Of a stretch of DNA of 39,364 bases, positions 16,374 through 25,894 are shown piece by piece. The notes under the pieces are model-generated. The model was not told where the DNA came from. It ran no database searches and saw only the letters and a list, made by a program, of their open reading frames with translations. Position 1 is the stretch's first letter. Each line of letters begins with the position of its first letter. A program made the translations under genes and the position numbers. The DNA is taken from positions 1-39,364 of the forward strand of contig NZ_JABANE010000083.1 of assembly GCF_012844305.1 (NCBI RefSeq), written 5' to 3'. Origin of the DNA: Flammeovirga aprica JL-4. Its GTDB lineage: Bacteria > Bacteroidota > Bacteroidia > Cytophagales > Flammeovirgaceae.

Positions 16374-19004
16374 ATGAAATTTTTTGAAATAATAATAGAA
16401 CTGTTTATGTGTAATTCAATCAAAAGACTTTTACTGTTCAGCATCGTGGCATTATGCTATGGGACAGTTTCTTTAGCCCAGGTCGACCAATTTATTATTA
16501 ATAAAGGTTGGGAGTTTAAACAAGCAGATAAAAACGAATGGTTATCAGCTACCGTTCCAGGATGTGTGCATACGGACTTATTGGATCATAAGAAAATTGA
16601 AGATCCTTACTTTGGTACTAACGAAAAGAAAGTACAGTGGGTAGATAAGAAGGATTGGGTTTACAAAACTACTTTTAAGGTAAACGATTTAAACAAGCAA
16701 AAACAAGAATTGGTTTTTGAAGGATTGGATACTTACGCTGATGTGTACTTAAACGGAGAGAAAATCTTAACAGCGGATAACATGTTTAGAAGCTGGACTA
16801 TTGATGTAACTAAGGGATTAAAAAAAGGAGAGAACGAATTGAAAGTTTATTTCCATAGTCCAATCAAAATGGCGACGCCACTTTGGGATGAAGTAGGTTA
16901 TCCTTTATACGCCATCAATGACGATTCAAAAACTGGTAATACAGGTGATAGAAAATTGTCAGTGATGACTCGTAAAGCGGGGTATCACTACGGATGGGAC
17001 TGGGGTCCGCGTTTGGTGACTTCAGGTATCTATAGAAATATTTATTTGAAGTCATGGAATAAAGTGACAGTTGATAATATCCGTTATCAACAAAAGAATG
17101 TATCAGAAAAAAATGTGGACATCTTGACTACAGTAAATTTAAATGTAGTGGAGAATGCGAATGTGACGATTGATGTGTTGGATGCAAAGTCAGGTAAGAA
17201 ATATGCATCACAAGAGGTAAAGGTTTCTGCAAATGATAAATTAACCACTTTGAAGTTCAATATTAAGAAGCCAAAATTATGGTGGTCTAATGGTTTAGGT
17301 GAGCAAAACCTTTACCCAATCAAATTAGTGGTAAGAGAAGGTGATAAAGTTTTGGATGAAAATACGCAGAATATCGGTATTAGAACGATCAACTTAATCA
17401 CTGAAAAAGACGATATCGGTGAATCTTTCAAAATCAGATTGAATGGTATTGATGTATTCATGAAAGGAACAAACTACATCCCTGGTGATATGTTCTTGAC
17501 GGAAGTTTCTGACGAGAAAATGGAAGAAACAATCAAAGCTTGTGCAGATGCAAACATGAACATGATCCGTGTTTGGGGTGGTGGTACTTACGAAAAAGAC
17601 CTTTTCTATGACCTTTGCGATAAGTACGGTTTGATCGTTTGGCAAGACTTTATGTTTGCTTGTAGCTTGTATCCTGGCGATGAAAACTTTGTAGCCAATG
17701 TAAAAGCTGAAGTAAAAGAAAATGTGATCCGTTTGAGAAATCACGCTTCAGTAGGTATGTGGTGCGGTAACAACGAGATTGAGTGGGCATGGTTTGGATG
17801 GGGAATCCAAAAGCAGATGAAATGGTCTGAAGCGGATTCTACAAAAATCATCAACGATTACTTCAGATTATTTACTGAGGAAATTCCAAATACTTTACAT
17901 GAGTACGACGACAAAGATTACTGGGCATCTTCTCCTTACTTCAGAAAATACGGTGATCACTTAGAAACAAAAGGAGACAGACACTTATGGGATGTTTGGA
18001 AAGGACCTAAATCATGGGATTACTACAAATCACACGTGCCAAGATTTATGAGTGAGTACGGTTATCAGTCTTACCCTGAGGTAGAAACAATGCAGAAATA
18101 TGTGACAAAAGAAGATCTTTCACTTTGGTCACCTGGCATGAGAAACCATCAGAAAGCGAAATACGGTAACAAACGTATCATGAAAAATGTGACGAAAGAG
18201 TTTGCTGTAGATGGTAATAATTTTGAGAAAGTAGTTTATGCTTCTCAATTGTACCAAGCCTATGACTTACAGTTTGCAATTGAAACGCACCGTAGAAAAA
18301 TGCCTCACTGTATGGGATCATTATACTGGCAAGTAAATGACTGTTGGCCAGTAGCTTCATGGGCAAGTATTGATTATGAAGGAAAATGGAAAGCATCACA
18401 TTATGCAGTAAGAGATGCTTACAAGGATGTGATCACTTCAGTATCATTAGACGAAGCACAATTTAATGTTTATATCGTATCAGATTTGTTGAAAGCTGAA
18501 AAAGCGAAACTAAAAGTAGATGTGTTGAACTTGAACGGTCAAGTGGTGAAATCAGAAATGATGGATGTGACTATTGATCCAAATACTTCTAAAATGTATT
18601 ATCAATTCCCATTGACCGAACTAGCAATTGACAAAAAGGAATTAGTAGTGGTGACTACGCTAATTCAAAAAGGTAAAAAAATAGACCAAAACGAATTCTT
18701 TGCTGCGAGAAATAAAGATCTAACGCTCTCGACAGACTATCAATTAGAGAAAAAAGTAATTGCCCAAAATGATGGTTCTTACGTCATCGAATTATCTACT
18801 GACAAAGTACTTAGAGGGGTGAAGATTACTTCATCTGTTGAGTATGGAACTTGGACGGACAACTACTTTGACCTCGTACCAGGAGAAACTAAAAAAATAG
18901 TGTGGCAACCAACAGCTCCAAGTACTGAAAAGGTTGAGTTTAGTGTTCAGACATTAAATAAAATCCTAAAGGATCAACCTGCTGAAGTACTCAGCCAACT
19001 TTAA
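16374..19004 (+). CDS. GH2 beta-mannosidase
   Basis: 876 residues, near the usual 850-900 for GH2 beta-mannosidases that remove terminal beta-mannose. A sugar-binding beta-sandwich (GWEFKQADKNEWLSATVPGC, FEGLDTYADVYLNGEKI) is followed by the mannosidase signature GWDWGPRLVTSGIYRNIYL at 207-225, then the TIM barrel with IRVWGGGTYEKDLFYDLCD. The acid/base is E468 in WCGNNEIEW and the nucleophile is E561 in MSEYGYQSYP. A signal peptide is present (LLLFSIVALCYGTVSLAQ); translation may start at 16374, which has the recurrent GAAATGAA context, or at 16407 (MCNSIKRLLLF), which gives a more standard signal peptide. There is no T9SS tail, so periplasmic. First gene of the PUL operon, directly after promoter D. 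The GWDWGP motif favours mannosidase over GH2 galactosidase. Confidence 0.92.
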   Translation: MKFFEIIIELFMCNSIKRLLLFSIVALCYGTVSLAQVDQFIINKGWEFKQADKNEWLSATVPGCVHTDLLDHKKIEDPYFGTNEKKVQWVDKKDWVYKTTFKVNDLNKQKQELVFEGLDTYADVYLNGEKILTADNMFRSWTIDVTKGLKKGENELKVYFHSPIKMATPLWDEVGYPLYAINDDSKTGNTGDRKLSVMTRKAGYHYGWDWGPRLVTSGIYRNIYLKSWNKVTVDNIRYQQKNVSEKNVDILTTVNLNVVENANVTIDVLDAKSGKKYASQEVKVSANDKLTTLKFNIKKPKLWWSNGLGEQNLYPIKLVVREGDKVLDENTQNIGIRTINLITEKDDIGESFKIRLNGIDVFMKGTNYIPGDMFLTEVSDEKMEETIKACADANMNMIRVWGGGTYEKDLFYDLCDKYGLIVWQDFMFACSLYPGDENFVANVKAEVKENVIRLRNHASVGMWCGNNEIEWAWFGWGIQKQMKWSEADSTKIINDYFRLFTEEIPNTLHEYDDKDYWASSPYFRKYGDHLETKGDRHLWDVWKGPKSWDYYKSHVPRFMSEYGYQSYPEVETMQKYVTKEDLSLWSPGMRNHQKAKYGNKRIMKNVTKEFAVDGNNFEKVVYASQLYQAYDLQFAIETHRRKMPHCMGSLYWQVNDCWPVASWASIDYEGKWKASHYAVRDAYKDVITSVSLDEAQFNVYIVSDLLKAEKAKLKVDVLNLNGQVVKSEMMDVTIDPNTSKMYYQFPLTELAIDKKELVVVTTLIQKGKKIDQNEFFAARNKDLTLSTDYQLEKKVIAQNDGSYVIELSTDKVLRGVKITSSVEYGTWTDNYFDLVPGETKKIVWQPTAPSTEKVEFSVQTLNKILKDQPAEVLSQL

Positions 19005-19015
19005 TCTTTAACTGC

Positions 19016-19057
19016 AGGATAGGTAGTGTGTGTGACTACTTTACTACCTATCCTTTT
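19016..19057 (+). terminator. 12-bp perfect hairpin between beta-mannosidase and sulfatase genes
   Basis: AGGATAGGTAGT (19016-19027) and ACTACCTATCCT (19043-19054) pair perfectly around a 15-base loop and are followed only by TTT. It resembles an intrinsic terminator with a weak U-tract and sits inside what must otherwise be one operon, so partial termination or mRNA end protection is more likely than a full stop. Confidence 0.6.
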
Positions 19058-19072
19058 ACAAATTCTATCGAA

Positions 19073-20827
19073 ATGAAAGTTCTTAATCTTATATATATCT
19101 TTTTACTCTTTGGTTTGACCGCCTTTGGTCAGCAAAAACCAAATGTCGTAATGATCCTTACAGATGATCAGGGTTATGGTGACTTAGGAGTAACAGGAAA
19201 CCCTCATATTTCTACACCTAACATTGATCAATTTGCAAAGGAAAATGTAACTTTAGATCACTTTTTGGTAAATGCAGTTTGTGCCCCGACAAGAGCAAGT
19301 TTATTAACTGGTAGATACAATTTGGCTACTGGTGTAAACTGGGTAACAAGACGTAAGGAAGTAATGAATGCTGATGAAGTGACATTGGCTGAATTATTTA
19401 AAAGTAATAACTACCAGACAGGTTTATTTGGAAAGTGGCACAATGGATCTACTTATCCTCATAATCCAGTAGGACAAGGTTTTGATACATTTTTTGGTTT
19501 CTGTTCAGGTCACTGGAACAACTATTTTGATACTGAATTAGAAAATGAAAAAGGAGAGTATGAAAAAACAGAAGGCTATATCACAGATGTATTGACAGAT
19601 AGAGCAATTCAATTTATTGAGAAAAATAAAGACGAAAACTTCTTTTGTTTTATCCCTTACAACGCACCGCACGCTCCATTCCAAGTAGGAGATGAGTATT
19701 ACAGTAAGTACGAGAAAATGGGGTTGGATGAAAGAACGGCAGCTGTTTACGGTATGTGTGAAAATATTGATGATAACGTGGGTCGTTTGATCGCAAAGCT
19801 GAAAGATTTAGGATTATATGAAAATACAATCTTCATTTATACTACTGATAACGGCCCTAATGGAGAGCGTTACAATGCGGAGATGAGAGGTAAAAAAGCC
19901 ACAGTTCATGAAGGTGGCGTAAGAGTTCCTCTCTTTATCAAAGCACCTGGTATGAAGAAAGAAAAAGTAGAACAATTGACAGCGCATATTGATATTTTCC
20001 CTACACTTGCAGAACTTTGTAGCATTTCAGTGCCAGATACTTTAGAAATTCATGGTAAAAGTCTTGTGCCTTTGATGAAAGGAAAAGATAAAAACTGGGA
20101 GGATAGAATCATTTATACGCACAATCAGCCTTGGCATTTTGAAGAAGCACCTGCAGGAGCAGTGAGAAATGAGCAATACAGATTGGTGATGAGTAAGGAA
20201 AACGATACTACACTCTACAATATGAACATTGATCCTTCTCAACTGAATGACTTAAGTAAATCGAAGCCAGAAGTAGTAAAAGAAATGACTGCTGATTATC
20301 ATAACTGGTTTATGGATATGACCAATGGAGGAAAAGAACCTTTGGCAGAGAAAATTCAAGTTGGACATAAAGAAGCTCCAAAAACGGTGTTAGCCGCTGT
20401 CGACGGAACGACTAGAAATAAAGTAAGATATGAAGGGAAAGGGTGGTCAAATGACTGGGTGAAGAACTTCAAAAATAAGAAAGGTGTCATTCAATGGGAT
20501 ATCAAAGTAGTGGAAGATGGCGACTATAACTTTGATATGTTATATAGCTGTTCTGAAGCGTTTGTTGGGTTTAAATTGATGATTGAAGTAGGAGACAAGA
20601 TCATTACAAAACAAATTCAACAAGCCTTCAAAACACAGCAGATTGAAAGTCCTGATAGAGAGGAGCGTACTGAGGTACACGAATTTACCTGGGGCGATAT
20701 GAAAATGGGGAAAATTCACCTTAAAAAAGGAAAATATAAAGTGAAGGTCAGAGTAAGCAATGATATTAATCCAGCAAACGACTTCAGATTGAAAGAAATT
20801 GTAATTAACAGCACACAACAATCATAA
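19073..20827 (+). CDS. Formylglycine-dependent sulfatase (S1-type) with extra C-terminal beta domain
   Basis: 584 residues from ATG 19073 (MKVLNLIYIFLLFGLTAFG signal peptide). A GTG at 19028 is in frame but lies within the upstream hairpin and gives no signal peptide at the N-terminus, so it is rejected. Catalytic features: LTDDQGYGDLG, the maturation motif C70-APTR-ASLLTG, FGKWHNG, NAPHAPF and TTDNGP. Beyond about residue 440 there is an extra domain (VLAAVDGTTRNKVRYEGKGW, IHLKKGKYKVKVRVSND) that looks like a beta-sandwich accessory module seen in some S1 sulfatases, possibly carbohydrate-contacting. No T9SS signal, so periplasmic by inference. The next sulfatase starts five bases after its stop. 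Confidence 0.93.
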   Translation: MKVLNLIYIFLLFGLTAFGQQKPNVVMILTDDQGYGDLGVTGNPHISTPNIDQFAKENVTLDHFLVNAVCAPTRASLLTGRYNLATGVNWVTRRKEVMNADEVTLAELFKSNNYQTGLFGKWHNGSTYPHNPVGQGFDTFFGFCSGHWNNYFDTELENEKGEYEKTEGYITDVLTDRAIQFIEKNKDENFFCFIPYNAPHAPFQVGDEYYSKYEKMGLDERTAAVYGMCENIDDNVGRLIAKLKDLGLYENTIFIYTTDNGPNGERYNAEMRGKKATVHEGGVRVPLFIKAPGMKKEKVEQLTAHIDIFPTLAELCSISVPDTLEIHGKSLVPLMKGKDKNWEDRIIYTHNQPWHFEEAPAGAVRNEQYRLVMSKENDTTLYNMNIDPSQLNDLSKSKPEVVKEMTADYHNWFMDMTNGGKEPLAEKIQVGHKEAPKTVLAAVDGTTRNKVRYEGKGWSNDWVKNFKNKKGVIQWDIKVVEDGDYNFDMLYSCSEAFVGFKLMIEVGDKIITKQIQQAFKTQQIESPDREERTEVHEFTWGDMKMGKIHLKKGKYKVKVRVSNDINPANDFRLKEIVINSTQQS

Positions 20828-20832
20828 TTGAA

Positions 20833-22197
20833 ATGAAATTAAAGCACTTAATCATATTATCAAGCTTGCTGTTGGGACTCAACCTCTCAATGCAAGCTCA
20901 AAATAAACAAAAACCCAATGTCATCATTATCTATATGGATGATATGGGATATGCAGATTTGAGTTGTTACGATGGCTCGCTGAACGAGACGCCGACCATG
21001 GATAAAATGGCGGAGCAAGGTACAAAGATGACCAATCTCTATGCAGGATCGAACATCTGTTCACCTTCAAGAGCATCACTATTGACAGGGATGTATCCTC
21101 CAAGAGCGGGTGTGCCAAGAGTATATTTGAATACACCTAAAGGCTTGAATTACGAGTTGACAACTTTAGCTGAATTATTGAAAGACAATGGGTATGCAAC
21201 AGCACTAGTTGGGAAATGGCACTTAGGTTTTCATGATGAATACCTTCCATTAAATCATGGCTTTGATATGTTTTATGGATTACCGCATTCACATGACTTA
21301 AAAATCAATGGTGAATTACCTTTCTATGAAAATGAAAAAATCTTAGAAATGAATCCTGATCCTGCTCAATTGACCACTCGTTATACTGAAAAAGCAGTCG
21401 AATATATAAAAGCTAAGAAAGATGAACCATTTTTCTTATATTTGGCTCACAACATGCCGCATACGCCATTAGCTGTATCTGACAAACACAAAGGAAAATC
21501 TAAGAATGGTTTATACGGTGATGTAATTATGGAAATTGACTGGTCTGTAAGTCAAGTTCTTAAAGCGGTGAAAGAGCAAGGTATAGAAGATAACACGCTG
21601 ATCATCGTTTCATCTGACAATGGTCCATCTTTGAAGCAAGGGGATCATGCAGGAAATGCAGGTATTTTTAGAGAAGGCAAAGGAACTACTTTTGAAGGTG
21701 GTCATAGAGTCCCAGGAATTTTTTACATGCCTGGCACAGTGAAATCACAGCAAATCGATGAAATGGTTTCACAAATTGATATTTACCCTACAATTGCATC
21801 GATGATTGGTGCTGATTTACCCGATTATAAAATTGATGGTGTAAATATTTTACAAACATTGAAAGAAGGAGCGAAGTCGCCAAGAAATGAATTTTTCTAC
21901 TTCCAAGGTAAAAATGTGGAAGCCTACAGAAAAGGTGATTTCAAAGTTCATAAGCCTCATAAATATAGAAGTTCGCATCCAGAGAAAGTAGTAATAAATG
22001 CAGAGTCTGGTAAATTAAAAGTATTTTCTAAAGAGTTGGGCGCTTCTGTTTTTGACCTTGCAAACGACCCAAGTGAATCAAAAAACATTAAATCAAGCAA
22101 GGAAGAGTTGTACAATAAGTACATCAACAGAATGAAGTCTTTCAATAAAAAATTGAAGGCCAACAAGTTTCAACCTGAAATGAAAGAGACTAAATAA
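20833..22197 (+). CDS. Formylglycine-dependent sulfatase (S1-type)
   Basis: 454 residues. Signal peptide MKLKHLIILSSLLLGLNLSM, cleaved near QAQ. The family landmarks are in order: YMDDMGYADLSCY with the metal-binding aspartates, the maturation motif C76-SPSR-ASLLTG, GKWHLGFHDEYLPLNHGFD, HNMPHTPL and SSDNGPS. It ends soon after the catalytic domain, with no accessory or sorting domain. The gene lies five bases after the previous stop and seven before the next start, so it is firmly within the operon. Its start overlaps a TTG-AAA-TGA. The sequence differs enough from its three neighbours to expect a different sulfate position or sugar. Confidence 0.93.
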   Translation: MKLKHLIILSSLLLGLNLSMQAQNKQKPNVIIIYMDDMGYADLSCYDGSLNETPTMDKMAEQGTKMTNLYAGSNICSPSRASLLTGMYPPRAGVPRVYLNTPKGLNYELTTLAELLKDNGYATALVGKWHLGFHDEYLPLNHGFDMFYGLPHSHDLKINGELPFYENEKILEMNPDPAQLTTRYTEKAVEYIKAKKDEPFFLYLAHNMPHTPLAVSDKHKGKSKNGLYGDVIMEIDWSVSQVLKAVKEQGIEDNTLIIVSSDNGPSLKQGDHAGNAGIFREGKGTTFEGGHRVPGIFYMPGTVKSQQIDEMVSQIDIYPTIASMIGADLPDYKIDGVNILQTLKEGAKSPRNEFFYFQGKNVEAYRKGDFKVHKPHKYRSSHPEKVVINAESGKLKVFSKELGASVFDLANDPSESKNIKSSKEELYNKYINRMKSFNKKLKANKFQPEMKETK

Positions 22198-22204
22198 CAC
22201 GACA

Positions 22205-23569
22205 ATGAAGAACTTACACAAAATATTCATCGCTATTACCCTCTTAATTATAGGTTTAAATAGCTATGCTCAAGATAAGAAAAATGTCATCTTGATCCTC
22301 ATTGATGACATCGGTGCGGAAGCAGTGGGCTGTTACGGTACGGATGATTATAAGACGCCTAACATTGATAAATTGGCAGAAACGGGGATTAAATTTGAGA
22401 ATGCTCACTCTACGCCAATTTGTACTCCTACGAGAGTAAAAATCATGTCAGGAAAATACAATTCTCATAATTATGAGCAATTCGGTTACCTTCCACAGCA
22501 TGTAAAAACATTTGCCAACGCCATCAAAGCAGAAGGTTATGCAACAGCGATTGCTGGTAAGTGGCAATTGAGTTATACAAGAGATACAGAAGATGCTTTA
22601 CAAGATCCATATCACTTTGGTTTTGATGAGTATTGCCTTTGGAACATCAAACAGAAAGGATTGCCAAGATTCAAAAATGCAGTTTTGACAAAAAATGGCA
22701 AGTCGATACCGAATGATAATATTTACGGACCAGATGTCATCAATGGTTTTGTGAATGACTTCGTTAAGAAAAATAAGAAAAAGCCCTTCTTCGTGTATTA
22801 TACAATGATGTTGACACACGATCCTTTCCAGCCCGTACCAGGTATGGCAGAGTACGATACATTGAAAGACTTGTCACTAAACGATCCGAAATACTTCCAA
22901 AGCAATGTGGAATATATGGATAAAATGATTGGTCAGATTGTAAAGAACTTAGAGAAAAATAAGCTAAGAGAAAATACAGTGATCATGTTGATCGGCGACA
23001 ATGGTACTTCATCAAAAGTAGTGACCAACTGGCAGGGACAACAGATCAAAGGGGGAAAAGGAAAGACCATCTACCATGGTACTCATGTTCCTTTCGTAGC
23101 CAATTGCCCAGGTTATGTGAAGCCTCATGTGAATGAAAACCTGATTGATCTTACAGATTTCTATCCTACACTTTTAGATTTGACAGGAGCAAAAATGCCG
23201 GATACAGAATTACATGGTATCAGTTTTCATGATCAACTGTTAGGGAAAGAACCAAAAGAAGTACGTCAATTTGTTTTCAATAGTTACTTCGGAAAGAAGA
23301 CCTATCCAGTTAAACAGTATGCATTTAACACAAAATACAAATACTATTCTACAGGTGAATTCTTTAACTATAAGAAAGACCCTAAGGAAAAGAAAAAACT
23401 GGACGTGACTGCGTTATCTGAAAAAGAGAAAAAGCAGTACGACTTCTTAAAAGCAACGGTAGACGAACTGAAAAAACCTGGCGACTTTTCAAATATGAAG
23501 AAGAAGAAAAAAGGAGGGAAAGGAAAAGGTAAAGGCAAGGGAAAAGGCGGAAAGAAGCACACAAAATAA
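22205..23569 (+). CDS. Formylglycine-dependent sulfatase (S1-type) with Lys/Gly tail
   Basis: 454 residues with signal peptide (IFIAITLLIIGLNSYA). It carries LILIDDIGAEAVGCYG, the maturation motif C73-TPTR-VKIMSG, AGKWQLSY, MLTHDPF and IGDNGTSS. The motif keeps the Cys and Arg needed for maturation and catalysis, but reads VKIMSG instead of the usual ASLLTG; GKWQ replaces GKWH and LTHDP replaces APHxP. These changes mark a different S1 subfamily. The last 24 residues (KKKKKGGKGKGKGKGKGGKK and HTK) are a strongly basic low-complexity tail that could bind a polyanionic sulfated glycan. Seven bases separate it from the preceding sulfatase. Confidence 0.9.
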   Translation: MKNLHKIFIAITLLIIGLNSYAQDKKNVILILIDDIGAEAVGCYGTDDYKTPNIDKLAETGIKFENAHSTPICTPTRVKIMSGKYNSHNYEQFGYLPQHVKTFANAIKAEGYATAIAGKWQLSYTRDTEDALQDPYHFGFDEYCLWNIKQKGLPRFKNAVLTKNGKSIPNDNIYGPDVINGFVNDFVKKNKKKPFFVYYTMMLTHDPFQPVPGMAEYDTLKDLSLNDPKYFQSNVEYMDKMIGQIVKNLEKNKLRENTVIMLIGDNGTSSKVVTNWQGQQIKGGKGKTIYHGTHVPFVANCPGYVKPHVNENLIDLTDFYPTLLDLTGAKMPDTELHGISFHDQLLGKEPKEVRQFVFNSYFGKKTYPVKQYAFNTKYKYYSTGEFFNYKKDPKEKKKLDVTALSEKEKKQYDFLKATVDELKKPGDFSNMKKKKKGGKGKGKGKGKGGKKHTK

Positions 23570-23577
23570 TAAAAGTT

Positions 23578-23609
23578 GGGTTAGTCAGATGATAAAATCA
23601 GGCTAACCC
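23578..23609 (+). other. Intergenic hairpin before the GH42-like gene
   Basis: GGGTTAG (23578-23584) pairs with CTAACCC (23603-23609) around an 18-base loop, with no following T-run. Probably an mRNA processing or stability element within the operon rather than a terminator. Confidence 0.4.
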
Positions 23610-23630
23610 TACAGATCTAACTTTAATGAA

Positions 23631-25862
23631 ATGAAGATTTTTTTATTACTTATCACCTTACTGATTTCTAATTCATTACTGGCACAAGTCTTACCAACTA
23701 CTGTAGGTCATATTGGTGAGAAACCTGTGGTACTTAGAAATGGTGAGCCTGTTCTCTTTAAAGGGATTCAATATTGGGGCTTGGACCATTGGAATGAAGG
23801 ACATTGGGAAGAAGATATCAAGAACATTAAGAAACTGGGCTTAAATGGCATTCGCTTGAATATAGCCTGGGATCATATTGAAGCCAAAGAGGGTGTTTTT
23901 ACCTTCGAAAAATTAGATCAATTACTAGATCTGATTGAAGAAAATGACCTGTCCATTGTACTTCAGCTCAATCAATCGGCACATGCTTGGAAGCCTGTTT
24001 GGTTTGAACAAAAATATACTTCCAAAGAACTGTTGGTGAAAGATGTGAACGGTAAAAACCAATACGACCGTTTATCATTTTCGTCAGCGCCTTTTAAAAA
24101 GCATTATTACAATTATGTAAGAAATACGGTGGCTCACTTGAAAGACCGTCAATCGATCATTGCCTATTCTGTGTATACAGAGCCACATTTTGCGGATAAA
24201 GAGCAATGGCTGGACTACAATAAGCACAGCAGAGAAGGCTTTAAAAATTGGTTGAGAGGAAGATATGAATCTATTGAACAATTGAATACCGCTTGGCATA
24301 CCAACTTCGGTTCTTTTGGGAAAGTGGAGCCTTACAGAGAGGTGCCGAATTCAGACTGGAATCAAATGCCAGATGAGCATAGAAAACAATTTGGAGATTG
24401 GAATTTATGGAACTGTGTCGCTAAGGCAGAGTTTATTGGTGGCTTAATAGCAGAGTGTAAAAAGATAGACAAAGAGCATTTGTACATTCAAAATATGATG
24501 TGGAAATGGTCTGGTAAATATGGAGCCAATGTGGCATTGGACCCTGAAATCAATTATGCTTATGCTGACATCATTGGTATCAACGTGTATCCTTATGGAA
24601 AAAATGCTTACAAAGTAGGTGCTTCGGTCAATTTTATCCGCTCGATGTTCCGAAACACAAAGCCCGTTTGGTTAGGGGAGTTCAGTACCAAAAGTGGTAA
24701 TGCTACAGAAGAAGAATTGAGTGCAATGCTAGGTGAGGCTTTTAAATTAGGTTGTACTGGTTTTGTTTACTTTACTTATAATGGGCAAGCTGAAAAAGGT
24801 GGTGAAGAATACGGCATTGAGCACTATGGTATTTTGGATAGAAACAGAAAAAAGAAGGATGCATTCTATGAACTTCAAGACTATTTGAAACATGAAGTGA
24901 CAGGAGAGGAAAAAACAATTTTAGAAACACCGATTCCAGAAGCTAAAGTAAATTTCCTTTGGCCTCAAATGAATAAAATCTATGCGTACTTATCAGAAGA
25001 ATTCAATTTTGATATGTATGTATCGGCATTCAATTTAACCAATATGGACAGCGATTTACCTGTGAATGTAATTACTGAAAAGCAGTTGATTCATGGTGAA
25101 TATGATAAATCACTTCCATTATTAGTGCCTTCTATGCCAATGACCAACAAAAAAGTGGCAGGTGCATTGAAAAAACAGATTAAAAATGAAGGGCTGAATG
25201 TATTGATTGCTGGAAGATTTGGGAACTATTATTTCAATAATCAAAAAGAAGTAACAAACAAAGGCAATACTCGATTGGACAGTTATTTAGGTTTAGGTTT
25301 TAAATACCTGAAAAAAGGAAATAACAAAGCGAGGTTGAAAATGGAACAGGATTATGGTGAGTTAAAAACCAATGATTCAGTGATTCCTAAGTTTGATAAA
25401 ATTGCAATCACACAGACAGAAGGTTTAACTCCGCTTGCAAAATGGCCTGATGGTACTATTGCTATGGGATTGCAACCGCTAGGAAAAGGAGAAATTCTTT
25501 ATGTAGGAAGTCACTTTTTCAAATTCACTTCATCCGCCACAGATTCAGCAAGAGTATTCAATAAAAAGGTGCTTCAATCCTTCGTAGAGGAATCCAACAA
25601 ACGTGATCAAGTTACTTCTTTAAAGCAAGGCAAAAAGAAGAAAAAAAAAAGACTAATAAGACTTGATGATAAAAAATACACTGTTGATCTGATAGGAGAA
25701 TATACATTTCAAGTTGTCAATTTTGATGGTCGGTTACTAGCGTCGTCATCCGAACCAAGAATGCACAGAGTAATCGACCTCAAAAACTTATCCTCCGGTA
25801 AATATCTGATAAAGATTAGAACCCATACTGATCAACAAACCGACATCATTGTTGTCCCTTAA
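23631..25862 (+). CDS. Clan GH-A glycosidase (GH42-like, putative beta-galactosidase) with T9SS sorting domain
   Basis: 743 residues. A signal peptide (MKIFLLLITLLISNSLLAQ) leads into a TIM barrel: KGIQYWGLDHWNEGHWEED, NGIRLNIAWDHIEAKEGVFT, IIAYSVYTEPHF with probable acid/base E184, and WLGEFSTKSG with probable nucleophile E350. The 166-residue spacing and the LRGRYESIEQLNTAWHTNFG stretch resemble GH42 beta-galactosidases, although TE replaces the usual NE before the acid/base position. A second domain of beta-galactosidase trimerisation type (NKKVAGALKKQIKNEGLNVL) follows. After a lysine-rich linker with an A10 tract comes a T9SS sorting domain (GEYTFQVVNFDGRLL to SGKYLIKIRTH), so it is probably secreted or surface-held, unlike the sulfatases. 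Family assignment is less certain than enzyme class. Confidence 0.82.
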   Translation: MKIFLLLITLLISNSLLAQVLPTTVGHIGEKPVVLRNGEPVLFKGIQYWGLDHWNEGHWEEDIKNIKKLGLNGIRLNIAWDHIEAKEGVFTFEKLDQLLDLIEENDLSIVLQLNQSAHAWKPVWFEQKYTSKELLVKDVNGKNQYDRLSFSSAPFKKHYYNYVRNTVAHLKDRQSIIAYSVYTEPHFADKEQWLDYNKHSREGFKNWLRGRYESIEQLNTAWHTNFGSFGKVEPYREVPNSDWNQMPDEHRKQFGDWNLWNCVAKAEFIGGLIAECKKIDKEHLYIQNMMWKWSGKYGANVALDPEINYAYADIIGINVYPYGKNAYKVGASVNFIRSMFRNTKPVWLGEFSTKSGNATEEELSAMLGEAFKLGCTGFVYFTYNGQAEKGGEEYGIEHYGILDRNRKKKDAFYELQDYLKHEVTGEEKTILETPIPEAKVNFLWPQMNKIYAYLSEEFNFDMYVSAFNLTNMDSDLPVNVITEKQLIHGEYDKSLPLLVPSMPMTNKKVAGALKKQIKNEGLNVLIAGRFGNYYFNNQKEVTNKGNTRLDSYLGLGFKYLKKGNNKARLKMEQDYGELKTNDSVIPKFDKIAITQTEGLTPLAKWPDGTIAMGLQPLGKGEILYVGSHFFKFTSSATDSARVFNKKVLQSFVEESNKRDQVTSLKQGKKKKKKRLIRLDDKKYTVDLIGEYTFQVVNFDGRLLASSSEPRMHRVIDLKNLSSGKYLIKIRTHTDQQTDIIVVP
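25641..25650 (+). repeat. A10 homopolymer inside the GH42-like gene
   Basis: Ten consecutive A within codons for a polylysine linker at about residues 668-673. Loss of one A gives GAC-TAA directly after the tract, and gain of one A gives a TGA five codons later, so either shift removes the T9SS sorting domain while leaving the catalytic part intact. Confidence 0.9.
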
Positions 25863-25894
25863 TGTCCATATCTGACTTAAGAATTATAAATGAA

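Noticed and set aside
19028..19072. Upstream GTG start for the sulfatase at 19073
   Set aside because: The added codons lie within the 12-bp hairpin and would push the signal peptide away from the N-terminus.
25862..25894. ATG overlapping the glycosidase stop as start of the first SusC gene
   Set aside because: It adds 11 polar residues before the signal peptide, while 25895 has the recurrent ATG-AAA-TGA-overlap context. Kept as an alternative only.
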